From contig JADDMT010000001.1 of the NCBI GenBank assembly GCA_021401465.1, forward strand, positions 248,001-312,000: a stretch of 64,000 nucleotides of DNA, read 5' to 3'. Shown piece after piece: positions 32,727 to 43,128 of the stretch (position 1 is the stretch's first letter; each line of letters starts with the position of its first letter). The translations under genes and the position numbers were made by a program. The notes below the pieces were generated by a model. That model did no database searches. It saw only the letters and a program-made list of their open reading frames with translations, and was not told the DNA's origin. The stretch comes from Teratosphaeria epicoccoides (Eukaryota; Ascomycota; Dothideomycetes; Mycosphaerellales; Teratosphaeriaceae).

Positions 32727-35299
32727 CACGAGGGTATCAAGACTGGTTTGCGAGGCTGTACGGCCAGTTTCGGCGCATGGGATGGGTTTTCGCGTAGTGT
32801 GTCAACGGATACACAGATGCACGATCGCATTTCTATCGTATGACCCCTACTGTTTTCATGCATAGTATCTGCGCGTAGTTTGTAAGCGAGCGAGGCGTTG
32901 GACTGCGACAATATGGGAGGTATAGAAAGCACTAGAAGCGAGGCTAAGCTGTGTTTCATGGCGTATGCCATCACTCTTCTGTAGCCAATGTACGCGGATC
33001 GAAAGCAGATTGTGCATTACGATGTCGTATACTTGAGCTAGCAGATATGGGCTGACAAGCGATGCAGTGTGCTTCGGTTTACAACTCAGACACTTGATGG
33101 GTCCCGCAAAGGAGAGCTCGAATCAAGCTGTGGGATGCGATACTCATCAGCAAGAAGTCTATCTCGTCGTCAGCGTCTGGCGACGGCCTTGAAATGATCA
33201 GTATCGGATGCTTGGACTACTCTCTTCGTGGATGGCGCCAGCCTGCCGATTGTGTTTGAAATGCACGACGGTCGGCTCTTTGTCCCAGCGCTTGGATTCG
33301 AGGGTATTCTCCTTCGGTCTCAGTCTGAATTCTGCCGCAGTGCCGTTGCTCCAATACTCTTCGAGTTGCTAGCCACGCAGCGGAAACCTTGGCCATTGCG
33401 ATCGAGGAAGGATCTGTCGTTGTCGTGTCTTGATGGGCCAGCTGCGTTGTGAGCCATGATCGAAGATCGTTAGGTTATATTGAGACCAGCTAAAGGTGTA
33501 ATCGACATGTACAAGAAGAAGATATGAGGTCAGCTCAAGACGAATTAGAGGAGTAAAAGGAATAAAAAATGATTAAATTCGGTCATTTAACTGCTGTCTT
33601 CACAACAAGATACTGCAGGCTCTCTCATAGTGATTGACAGACACAACAGCGCCTGCTTCAAGACAGCGATGAGAAATCTTACCTATCTCGTGGCGGGCTC
33701 CGCCAAAGACTCGTTTAATTTCCAGTCGTCGACTTGCACAGCAGAGACTGCGCCAGCGCGGTCCCAGACATCCTCAACACTCGCGGTAACGAAGTCTCAG
33801 CAAAAGGCTCATGTGCAACCTCTGACTCACTCACGTGGGAACCCAATCCCACATCAACGTTTTCGCTACCGCATATACAGCTCTAACAAATCAGCTGATG
33901 CAATAGCAAGCCTAGCCCACTAGCTCAAAACGCCAGAAAACCACTATCCCCTGGCCGCAAATGTCAAGCAGCAGTGAGCTGTATCCAAAAGGTCGAGTGC
34001 ATAATGAACAGTCAGCAAGATTTCTCAACCCACAGCGCAAGACGACTGATAAGCATCGGAAAGAACAAAGAGCGACGCATCATCATCTTCATACAACGTA
34101 TCTCCCTCAGTCGACATACCACCCACCCTCACTCGCGGCCTCACGCTCGTCGCTCCACTGGCCCAAAACCCGGCACTGCGACGGCTCTGGCCAATACTGA
34201 TCCTTCGACCACCAGAACACCTGCTCCAGCACCTGCTCCAGCGCAAGCTGCCTATGCCTGGTCCTCATGCCTTCCCAAATCAGTCCAGCCTGATTTCATA
34301 GACCCCATAGACGGAAACATACGAGACTCTGTTCACGAGAAGCCCTGGAAAGGGTTGCAGACGTTCGTCATAGCAAGGGTGACGAGGACCCGGAAGCACG
34401 GGCGTGCAATCGCCGTGGCGATTGGAGGTAGGTCTGGAGTGGCAAACGGTCGGTCGCCAAGTGCAGTGCGCGTGGAAGGATGCGATTCGTGGGATATCCG
34501 TCCAGTCGAGTCGCGAGGCGATCTTCGACTGGCGGGGGAGTGCATGCTCGAAATTGCAGAGTCCATCTCCTATGCGTCAGCCGTTGATGGCGGAGGTCTT
34601 GGTGGGCCAGCAGGAATGGGATGAGTGTGAAGTGGCTTTGTTTTGCAAATGGCCGCGTCGGGTCTCCGTAAGTCAGATAGACCCTCTCGCCGTCTGAATG
34701 GTTCGAATTATTTGTCAGACTTCTTCCTTGAAATGTGCTCCTTTTCCAGATGAGTCCGACTTGGAAGGCATTTAAGAATTCTTGGCCAAGTTGGTGAACA
34801 GCTTTCCTGTTCTTAGGTATTAAGGAGTATTGTGGAATGCTAGACCAGCTCGAAGAGGAACATGCGAATAGAAAGGAAAGAAAAGAGCGAAATATCAAAA
34901 GGTAGTCAGTGAGCCGCTGTGGTTCCGAGCAGATGGACTCGTCCATCAGGTCTTCTTTTGGTGATCGATGGGAATGGTAGAGGCTGCGTCAAGTCAGTGA
35001 CAGTATCTCTGCCATCGTCCATTTGTAGCGGTTGACAAAGTGTCTCCAGACCATGTGCCATCGGTATTGTCGTCGTCGTCGTCGTCGCAGTCAAAGATCT
35101 CCGTCCTACCCAATCCCAAGCCCTAACCCTCGCTAAGAACGTCGATCCCTCAGCGCGACGCAGACAAAGCCACAGCACGAACACCATCATCAACAGCATC
35201 CCCACCTTCATCTCACAGCATGCCCCAGAAACATTCCGGCCCTCAGCACTCAGCCACGCACCACCCCACCCCCCTCACCCCACCCTCACACCCACCTCA
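32727..35299. other. Long intergenic region, no gene recognised
   Basis: About 2.6 kb. The longest frames (33974-34624 +, 34368-34946 -) overlap in antisense and have random-looking composition. A (CGT)n run lies near 35068-35090, and a duplicated 12-bp unit TCCAGCACCTGC lies near 34212-34240. No transposon or RNA gene was recognised. Confidence 0.4.
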
Positions 35300-35758
35300 C
35301 TATTTCCCAAAACGCCTCCTCCCATTCCAGCTCCTCAGCACCTTACCATCCAGCAATCCCGTCAAATCACCCTCGCTATCGCCCCCAGAGTCACTCCCCC
35401 CACTCTCCTCGCCATCTCCCTCAACCTCCTCCTTCCCCGCCTTGACACCCCCATACGTCCGCTTCCCCTCCTTCCGCAACGACCTGACGCACTCCTTACA
35501 CGCCACAGGCGCATCGAAAGACTTATGGATGCGCCAGCCGAGGGAACGGTGCACGTCTGATCACGCGGGTCAGCCAGAACCAAAACACGATGATTTGAAA
35601 AGAAGTGGCTTGGGTACCTTGGCAGGCTTGAAATTCCTCATCCTCAGCTTCTGCTTCCTGTGGTGCTCGGCGACGTTGCCGTCGGCTTTGGAGCGGTGAG
35701 TGAGGGTCGGGAGCTCGTGCTTGCAGGCGGAGACGTGGGTAAGGTTAAACGTGCACAT
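35300..35758 (-). CDS. Small Cys/His-containing protein of unknown function
   Basis: Probable two-exon gene. Exon 1 35758-35618 begins MCTFNLTHVSACKHELPTL and ends at a GT donor after FKPAK. Exon 2 must include FDAPVACKECVRSLRKEGKR and an acidic tail (EEVEGDGEESGGSDSGGDSE), ending at 35300. The phase-keeping acceptor is an AAG at 35522, giving about 120 residues; a stronger-looking CAG a little upstream breaks the frame, so the junction is uncertain. CX6CXH in the N-terminal part and CXXC in the second exon hint at a small metal-binding unit, as in several short fungal proteins of unknown role. The + strand frame over the same bases is Pro/Ser-rich antisense and is not favoured. Confidence 0.5.
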
Positions 35759-36203
35759 TTTCGGTAAAAGATGTGTGGTGGGGATGGTATTGTTGAGAGG
35801 AGTTATGGTTGCTCCAAGCGGAAGAGGGACGAGTGGGAGGGTATGGTAAGTGTTGCAGTGGCTCTGATAGTTTACAGCATTTAAGGCGCTGGCCGCAAGT
35901 GGCTGGTGCTGTGAATGTCCGTGACCGACGGCGAGTCTTGCTGTTTGTGCGATGAGTAGGCGTCGCGTGTTTCGGTCACGGGGTGTGATTCCCGTGATAA
36001 TGGAGACTTGGGCTGAATCGGCCGGTTGCGGACGCAGGCTGGCTGATCACGAGGCGAAGGACTGCGCGTGGTACAGACCGTTCGTCTCACCCAGTCACCA
36101 CCTACGACCACAAAGAGGCCTTAGCTTCAGCGAGGTCGGTCTCGAGTCTTCGAGACAGCAGCAGCATTGGATGCACGATCTCGATAATACACGTGCCTGC
36201 CGT
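35759..36203. other. Intergenic spacer
   Basis: 5' side of the small Cys protein gene (-) and 3' side of the bL9m gene (-). Nothing recognised. Confidence 0.4.
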
Positions 36204-37153
36204 CTATGCGCTCTCCTGAGCAATGACCCTCACTGGCCTCCTGATCCTCCTGTCCGCACCTTTGACACCGACCTCTACCACATAGTCACCCACATGCTTG
36301 ACCCTATCAGGCTCCGTGCCCTCGTCCTCCCGTCGCAAATCCACAAATTGCAGATCCTCCAAATGCAACGCCACTCTGCTCGCCTCGTCATTCGTCGCCA
36401 TTGCCGCCTTGACCGCAATCAACACATCCTTCGTCGAGACACTGCCATATATCGCTTGTGGACCCGCCGGCTTCGGCGTTATCTTCGGGGCTGACGCACG
36501 AGCTGCGAGAAGCTCAGCACCCGCGCCAGAACCCAAGTCAGCGTTCCGCTTACGCTTCTCCGGCTCCTGCTCTTCCATGACGGGTTGTCTATAAAACTCA
36601 AGACCCCTCGGCGACACGAAGATGTCGAGCAGCTCGATGCTTCTTTCCGGATCGATGCTCTCCGGCGCGGCCTTCTTTTGGAACATGGAAGCTTCCACCA
36701 CGTCGCTCGTGCTCATGCTGTCGCCCACCTCGGTCTCCCCGGCGGCAGACTGCGGAGGCGGCTGTGCTGCACCGAAATTGAAGTCTCGCTGGACGGGGAC
36801 GTTGTTGTGCCGTAGCATCTTTTGCTCGGGGAGGGTGACATATTCGGCGATGCGACGGGGGAACCATTGGTTGCGCATTTGGCCCACGGTGATGGGGACG
36901 AGGGCGCCTGAGCGACATGTTAGCGTTGGACGACGAGCGGTGTCATTGAATCAAACTCACCTTTCCGTCCAAAGGTCTCGACATCCTTGAGTAGCCTCAC
37001 GGGGACTGTGTCCGAGGTGTTGGCCAATTTCTTCTTCCCTCGGAGCGGCTGTCTCAATGCGGAAGGCACGCTATTTGCTGGGTCCCCCGATGCGATGTTC
37101 CGTAGACAGGCTAGACAGAGCGGACTCCTCCCAATTGGTCGCGACATGTTCAT
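36204..37153 (-). CDS. mrpl50: Mitochondrial large-subunit ribosomal protein bL9m (Mrpl50-like)
   Basis: Two exons: 37153-36961 and 36907-36204; a 53-bp intron (gtgagt...cgctcag) falls inside the L9 signature. Total 897 nt, 298 residues. The joined motif is VPVRLLKDVETFGRKG, then ALVPITVGQMRNQWFPRRIA, the bacterial-type L9 N-terminal domain at about residues 45-90. The leader MNMSRPIGRSPLCLACLRN... is basic and fits a mitochondrial presequence; an alternative ATG lies six bases downstream (37147). The 200-residue C-terminal extension, longer than in bacteria, is usual for fungal members. The protein is part of the mitoribosomal large subunit. The start is 291 bp from a divergent cyclin gene. 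Confidence 0.88.
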
Positions 37154-37444
37154 GTTTGCATGACTACTGAAAGCGATGCTCTCGTCTCCGCTCATGACTC
37201 GGACCCATCCGTCATGAGCTCGATTAATGCTCGGCAGTGGATTTCCTAATCGGGATAGCTGCACATTCATACATAATAATAATACCTCCAACACGGAACA
37301 TTTCTTCCTCACGCTTCCGACTTTTGCCAAGACCGACAATACCGCCACTACCCAGATGCTGGTCATCCGCCACGTCCGCGACCCAATGATCTGACGCCAC
37401 TCCATCGTCCGATCTCATCTCTGATCCGCGCTGGCCTGCACACG

Positions 37445-38794
37445 ATGCCCGCTCCGCCACCCAACCCCAATGGCCCCAACGCCCCCGATGCCCTCAACGC
37501 CCCCAATGGCCCCAATCTCCCCGCTCCATACGCTGCACGAGCGGCCGTCAAATCACCAAACCGCATCGTCGCAGAGGCCGAGCAACAATGGTTGTTCTCA
37601 CTCGCCGAATTGGCCAATACCCCGTCTATACAGGATGGCATGAGCCAGGCGGAAGAGAAGGCCATGAGGGCCAAAGGCGTCAACTTCATTGTGCAAGTGG
37701 GCATCATGCTGAAACTGCCTCAGTTGACCCTGAGCACCGCCGCGACATTCTTCCAAAGGTTCTTGATGCGCGCCAGCCTCAAGAAAGAGAGGCATGGCAT
37801 ACCCAAGCTGCATCACTACCAAACCGCCGCCACCGCCCTCTTCCTCGCCACCAAAGTCGAGGAGTCGTGTCGCAAGATGCGCGAATTGATCCTGGCCTTC
37901 TGTAGAGTAGCCCAGAAGAACCCCAACCTGATCATCGACGAGCAGAGCAAAGATTGGTGGCGATGGCGAGACTGCATCTTGCATAACGAGGACGTCCTGC
38001 TGGAGGTACTCTGCTTCGATTTGACAGTCGAATCACCGCACAAGCAGCTCTTTGAGATGCTCAAGTACTACGGCGTGGAGCATAACAAGCGTCTGCGAAA
38101 CGCGGCCTGGGCCTTCGTCACAGACAGCAGCAACACCATGCTCTGTCTGCTCTCCTCCAGCCGAGTTATAGCAGTCGCCAGCCTCTACGCTGCCTGTCGA
38201 TACCACGCCGTCTCGCTCCCCGACGACTCGAAAGGTCGACCCTGGTGGGAGACGCAGCACGTGCGCCTGAACGATGTGAAGAAAGCGGTCGAATATATGT
38301 GCGCGAATTACGAGGCCGCGAGCAATAAAGGCGCGGATGGAGGAGGGAACGCGAGCATCTATGTAAGCCTCTCGACTTCTATGAGTACCGATGGCGTTGC
38401 GGACGACGGCTGGGACTCGACGAGGCTGAAAGATGAGCAGGGCACCAGTCCATTCGTCCCGTCGGGTAGTGAGCGGAGGACGTCGAATGCCAGCTCGGTG
38501 GGGATTAAGAGAGATCGGGAGGAGGGTGTCAACGGCGGTGGCGGTGCGGATGGAGTCACTGCTGAAGAAGGGACAAACAAGCGACTGAAGATCAGCGGTA
38601 ACGGTGACGTCGACACGAAGGTGGAGGAAGAGAAGGTGCGCGTTGAGAATGGCAATGAGGAAGAGCAGCAGAGCAAGGCGGAAGCGCTGCCGTCAAGCCA
38701 GACCATGCCTGCATCAGCTGCACCACATCCTGTTCCGCCACCCAAAGCCGAGGAGCCAGGTGAAGTGAGCGAAGAAGGCGAGTTGGAGGAGTAG
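37445..38794 (+). CDS. Cyclin T/Pch1-like transcriptional cyclin
   Basis: Single exon, 449 residues. Residues about 35-285 hold two cyclin folds: GVNFIVQVGIMLKLPQLTLS, AATFFQRFLMRASLK, HYQTAATALFLATKVEESCR in the first, and NAAWAFVTDSSNTMLCLLSS, VASLYAACRYHAV in the second. FLATKVEES is the usual signature of the cyclin C/K/L/T group. Spacing and the KDWWRWRDCIL insert resemble fungal Pch1/cyclin T proteins, partners of Cdk9 in P-TEFb-like kinases that phosphorylate the RNA polymerase II C-terminal domain. The N-terminus has PNxPN(A/G) repeats and the C-terminal 170 residues are acidic, Gly/Glu/Pro-rich and disordered. A Ctk2- or cyclin L-like role remains possible. It is transcribed away from bL9m. 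Confidence 0.85.
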   Translation: MPAPPPNPNGPNAPDALNAPNGPNLPAPYAARAAVKSPNRIVAEAEQQWLFSLAELANTPSIQDGMSQAEEKAMRAKGVNFIVQVGIMLKLPQLTLSTAATFFQRFLMRASLKKERHGIPKLHHYQTAATALFLATKVEESCRKMRELILAFCRVAQKNPNLIIDEQSKDWWRWRDCILHNEDVLLEVLCFDLTVESPHKQLFEMLKYYGVEHNKRLRNAAWAFVTDSSNTMLCLLSSSRVIAVASLYAACRYHAVSLPDDSKGRPWWETQHVRLNDVKKAVEYMCANYEAASNKGADGGGNASIYVSLSTSMSTDGVADDGWDSTRLKDEQGTSPFVPSGSERRTSNASSVGIKRDREEGVNGGGGADGVTAEEGTNKRLKISGNGDVDTKVEEEKVRVENGNEEEQQSKAEALPSSQTMPASAAPHPVPPPKAEEPGEVSEEGELEE

Positions 38795-39214
38795 GTCCGC
38801 CATATTAGTGCTGTCGTTGCTTGTCCAGATTGTGCAGCGTTCTCGGTAAGCATTGCCTGTGGGCGCCGGCGTTCGGGATAAAAAGGAAAAGGAAAATGTG
38901 ATATTTGTGATACCCATGGGACAAAAGGCTGAGCCGGGCGTTGATGTCATTGTCATGAGAGGTGGTCTGTAATGGTAAACGGCTGTATCACTACGCGCGT
39001 GCGTGCTCCTTAGTTGAGCGAGACGTTCTCGCCTCGTTGGGCACATGTCTATTCCACTCAGGAGTCATTTCGAGATACAGGCACAGCGTGATCTGCATTT
39101 CCGAAGAGCGATTCGGCGCACCTGCCTAGCTTGGAAGACTACATCTCAGCCGCCCGATGGCGACGGGCAACCACAGCGAAGCACCGTCAGGATCTAAATT
39201 TATATCTACTGCGT
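38795..39214. other. Convergent intergenic spacer
   Basis: Between the cyclin stop (+) and the wall-protein stop (-). No gene recognised. Confidence 0.45.
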
Positions 39215-41667
39215 CTACAGCCAAAACACCAGTGTCGTCACGACCAGACCAAGGACCATCCCAGCACATCCAGGCCGCACACCGTCCCCGCCCGACTTCA
39301 TCAACGTCGTGGAAGCCGCTGCAGCCGCGCTGCTCGTCGCACCCCGACTTGAGGATGCCATAGTCCCGACCGCGCGCGTCCCAGAGCCCGTCAGCCCCGT
39401 TGTCGGCGAAGCGCCAGCCGGCGAAGGCGCACCCAGTGCGCTCCAGATGTAACCCCCGAACCCAGCTCCCGCAGTCAGGACTTCGGTGCTCGAACCCACG
39501 ACCAGTTCACTCCCGTTCGCCGCGAGGCTGTACGTCGTCCCGGAGACGACGACCGCGCTCCCGCCTGGTTGTAGCGTCTGCGTTCCGACAGCGTAGCCCG
39601 TATATGTGAGTGGCGAGATGGCGAGGGGTGTTGGGGACGGGTGGAGGGTGGAGGTTGAGGAGCCGACGATCAGGAGGGTTTGAGAGGCGGAGGTTTGGAG
39701 GGCGACGACGGTGGTTGAGGTGCCGGAGCCGAGTGTGAGGGGGTGGTTGGGGGAGAGCGTTTGATCGGAGACGAGGTACTGGTTGCTCGAGAGAGGGGTT
39801 AGAGTGACGGAGGCGATGACTATTGGGTTTGTCGTCGTGGGTGAGGTGGGAGGGATGGTAGAGGTTGAGGAGCCGACGATCAGGAGGGTTTGAGAGGCGG
39901 AGGTTTGAAGGACGACGACGGTGGTTGAGGTGCCGGAGCCGAGTGTGATGGGCGACCCCGGGGCTAATGTCTCGCCTGAGATGATGTATCGCGAGGCGGA
40001 GTCGGGAGTCACTGCGCTGCCCGCGATCGTAAAGGCTGGGGCGCCAGATTCTGTGGAGGGCGTCATGCCGGCGCTAATGATGGAGGTTGAGCTCCCGACC
40101 ACCAGCTGAGTCTGCGATTGGGACGTCTGGAGCGCGACTACTGTAGCTGACGTGCCGGAGCCGAGCGTTATCGCAGATCCTGGCGCCAAGGTTTGTCCGG
40201 ACACCAGATATTGAGAAGCTGAATCTGCGGTGAAAGTGTCGGTACCAAGTACAATGGATGGCTGTTGAGCTGTAGTCTGCTGATTGAGCGGCTGAGTGTT
40301 GAGGCTAGTCCCTGCATGCGTCTGGGCCTCTGAGGAAGTCGATAAGCCTCCCTGCCCAGTGGCCGACGCACCAGCGCCGGCTGCTGGGTTGGTCGTGCTC
40401 GACACGCTCTCTGATCCGGCATCGGGGTCCGAGTCTGCCTGCGCCGTCGGAGTCGCACCGGTGGTCAACGCCGCTGCCGAGGAGGCGCCAGCAGGTGACG
40501 CAGAGGACGGTGTTGCTATCACAGAACGTGTTGCTGAGTTCACCCCACCCGTGGAAGAGTCGCCAGTCGAGAGCTCCGAGGTGGTCGAGGTGGGGGCCAC
40601 GACACTGCTGCCTACCCCATTTGCCGGCACCGCTGCCGACGTGACCACAGCCGCATCTTGTGTGCTAATCGTGAGGACCACTACCGATGTGACAAGCAGC
40701 CCTGATGCTGGCTGCACATAACCGGCAGGCAAAGCAAGAGGTGCTATCACTCCAAGTGTGCATTGATCGAAGGCGGTCGGAACGGTTCCTGGCGCCAACA
40801 AGGATGACAGCTGGGACCCACCGTACAACGTGTTGGTCGTAGTTGTGAGCACGTAGAGCCATCCCGCTGGATCTTCCGGATCAGTGCTGAACGGTATGGT
40901 TGACAAGGGGTAATGACTGGGCACTGCCGTGGAGTGAACAATTTCGGTGCATATGCCCGTGGCAACCCCTTGTTTTTGGTGCCATGTCAGCGAGGGCGCG
41001 ATGGTGAAGAGAGGCGTCGGGTAGGTCCTGATTCATCATGATTAGAACCGAGACGACATGTTTGGTTCCGATCAGCGGTCTGCTACTCACAGCACGGTTT
41101 CCGTGATCGTTGTCAAGGCGACGGCAAGCTGCGCGCGCAAGACTGCTGTTGCTGTGACGGTGCCGGCGGAGTTCACATCGGTTCGCGTGAGGATGTTGAG
41201 CGTGCCGTTGGATGTTAGCTGCGTATTGCTGGAGACGAAAGCGGTGTCGATGGATGTGGCTGCCTCGGTCACGTTGTCGCTGATGGAGAGGAAGACTGTG
41301 CCAACGATTGGCAAGTAGGCCTTTGTCCACGTGAACGTCCAGACGGGCAGGGATACCAGTACCGGGGTGGCGGTGGATGTGTTTGTGCCTGTGTCGCGTC
41401 GCGCGCATGATCAGCAAACGCTGCCGGTCGCCGCCTTGATTTGGCGTTTCGACGAAGTTGGCGCACCTGTAGTCTGGTCGCTACTTGCAACACTGCTGCT
41501 GCTGGTCGCCAGGCTTGTCCCTGCGCTGCTGCCCGGCTGTGTTGAGTTGCCATCTGTGTAGTGTCAACAGTGTTTGGACTCGAGAAGTGGTTCAACGCAC
41601 AGCTTGTTGACTCGGCGAAAAGCTCAAGTGCATTTGTCAGAAAGAGGAAGAGTAATGACGGCCGCAT
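39215..41667 (-). CDS. Repeat-rich GPI-type cell wall/adhesin-like protein
   Basis: Five coding exons: 41667-41601, 41553-41467, 41388-41091 and 41027-39215, where the last block is continuous; introns of 47, 78 and 63 bp. Total 2265 nt, 754 residues. (The four listed segments are all of the exons; the count is four.) The signal peptide is MRPSLLFLFLTNALELFAES. After an N-terminal domain (VWTFTWTKAYLPIVGTVFLS...) and a Ser/Thr/Ala-rich stalk, three repeats of about 70 residues follow, built around the unit QYLVSGQTLAPGSAITLGSG then VVALQTSQSQTQLVVGSSTS, plus a fourth degenerate copy (TLQPGGSAVVVSGTTYSLAA). The C-terminus is a Ser/Ala stretch and a hydrophobic tail (MVLGLVVTTLVFWL), as in GPI-anchored proteins. 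The repeats resemble beta-structured, O-glycosylated surface proteins common in filamentous fungi; binding partner unknown. Two repeats are nearly identical at DNA level. Confidence 0.82.
39651..39950. repeat. Direct repeat of about 90 bp inside the wall-protein gene
   Basis: 39651-39740 and 39861-39950 differ at three positions by eye and are offset by exactly 210 bp, that is 70 codons, so the repeat stays in frame. The stretch between them is more diverged. This is recent duplication or gene conversion within the protein's repeat domain. Confidence 0.88.
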
Positions 41668-43128
41668 GTTAGTGTAAGCAAGGAGAATGCAACGCTCTGT
41701 ATGCAAGTCCCTTCGCTCTTTGCCTGTCTTTGGGTATCCTTCGAGTAGGACGCCCTCGCACAGAACAATGGCGCTCGCCACGAGTATCGAAGTTGCAAAG
41801 GATGATGATGGCACAGCAGCAGACCCCTGCTTATGGCTGGGAGATTTGCAACGGTGCGAGGCTGCGACGAGCTGAGCTGAACATGTCGGTCCCCACGCAT
41901 GAGTCTGGCCATCGGCCCATCGCCAATAATAATGACGGAAGATTCGCAGCCATGTCGCATGTCCTCTGGCTGCAATTTACTGCATGTAGTCCTGGCCAAT
42001 GCCACAAAGGTCACTGTCTGTGGCCTTCGCTTCAGCTCGAGGCTGATTTGCTCCACTTTTGCTGACTGCAGCACAAAGACAGAGTACGTGTCAACCACAC
42101 AGTACTTTAGCCTTTGAATGATTGCAATCGGAAGCCACCCTTGCAACTCAGCCGATTGCAAGCTTGCCATCGAGTCTTCCTCTGCAGCGTCCCGAGAAGG
42201 ATTCCGGAAGAGATATTTCTGTATATGGCAGTGATCAACATATGTATGCGATCCTTGATTCAGGTCGATCCCCAGCAGGTCGTCCTCCCCGTGTCTCCTA
42301 CACTATATGTACGTAGGTGTGACAGTGCTGGAACTTCTATCGGCTGGAACGCTATTGAAGTAACGCATCAGCTGTACACGTCCTGATGCTGTGGCTGCGT
42401 TCATCGTATTGTGAACAATCCAACACCAACATGAATATCATTAACTACGCCGGCCTCGGATTATTTGGACCATATCGACCAAGTCGTTTGTGGACACCCG
42501 AGCCTCGAGCCTCCGCCAACAAACGAGACTGTGGCTTTCGCCGCTCGATGGGGAGACACCTTGTGAAAACCCAAATTTCCTGGAGGTGAGCATCAGATCT
42601 TCCGCATCAATGCTCTTTGAACGCCCAACTCCAAAAAGCCGTCCTGGTTAGGCACAATGCATGGATGCAGAGAAAGCGTACGCTCGATTCATACTTCGCC
42701 TGTCGCAGGGCGACACTTGCTAAGCTCAGAAAGAGGGATGTCGTATGGCGATACGAATGGCATGTCGAGCGAGCGTAGTCATCTCCCCCGCCGTAGGACA
42801 TCAGTCTACGTGATGGTCGGTGCTTGAGACGGACAATCCGAGGAGTAGAAGAAACGTGATGTTGCTCTCTTGGCGTATGGCGTGTCTGAAGGAGGTAGGG
42901 AGGTCCACGCTTCGGAGATGGTGACGCGATATGTCAGCCCGGCGTACCTTCCGTTTACGGAAAAAATATTGGTATCTCCGTTCACGTCAATACATTTCTA
43001 TCACGGCTCGGGCTCGCTCTTGCTCGTCCATGTTCGAAGAAGCATAGCGAGCTGACTCATCACAGATCAAAAGACATTTGCAGTCACTGACTCAGAATTC
43101 TAACGGACACGAACACCAAGATCGAAAA
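41668..43128. promoter_or_regulatory. Divergent intergenic region, wall protein / deaminase-like
   Basis: About 1.5 kb between two divergent starts. Short open frames only, with no family motif. It should hold both promoters; no individual site is claimed. Confidence 0.4.

Noticed and set aside
33974..34624. 216-codon + strand open frame
   Set aside because: It overlaps long antisense frames, has no family motif and includes a low-complexity TPAPAPAPA stretch. Not supported as a gene.
35220..35699. 159-codon + strand Pro/Ser-rich frame
   Set aside because: It is antisense to the Cys/His protein exons, and its composition is explained by the acidic, Gly/Ser-rich codons on the opposite strand.
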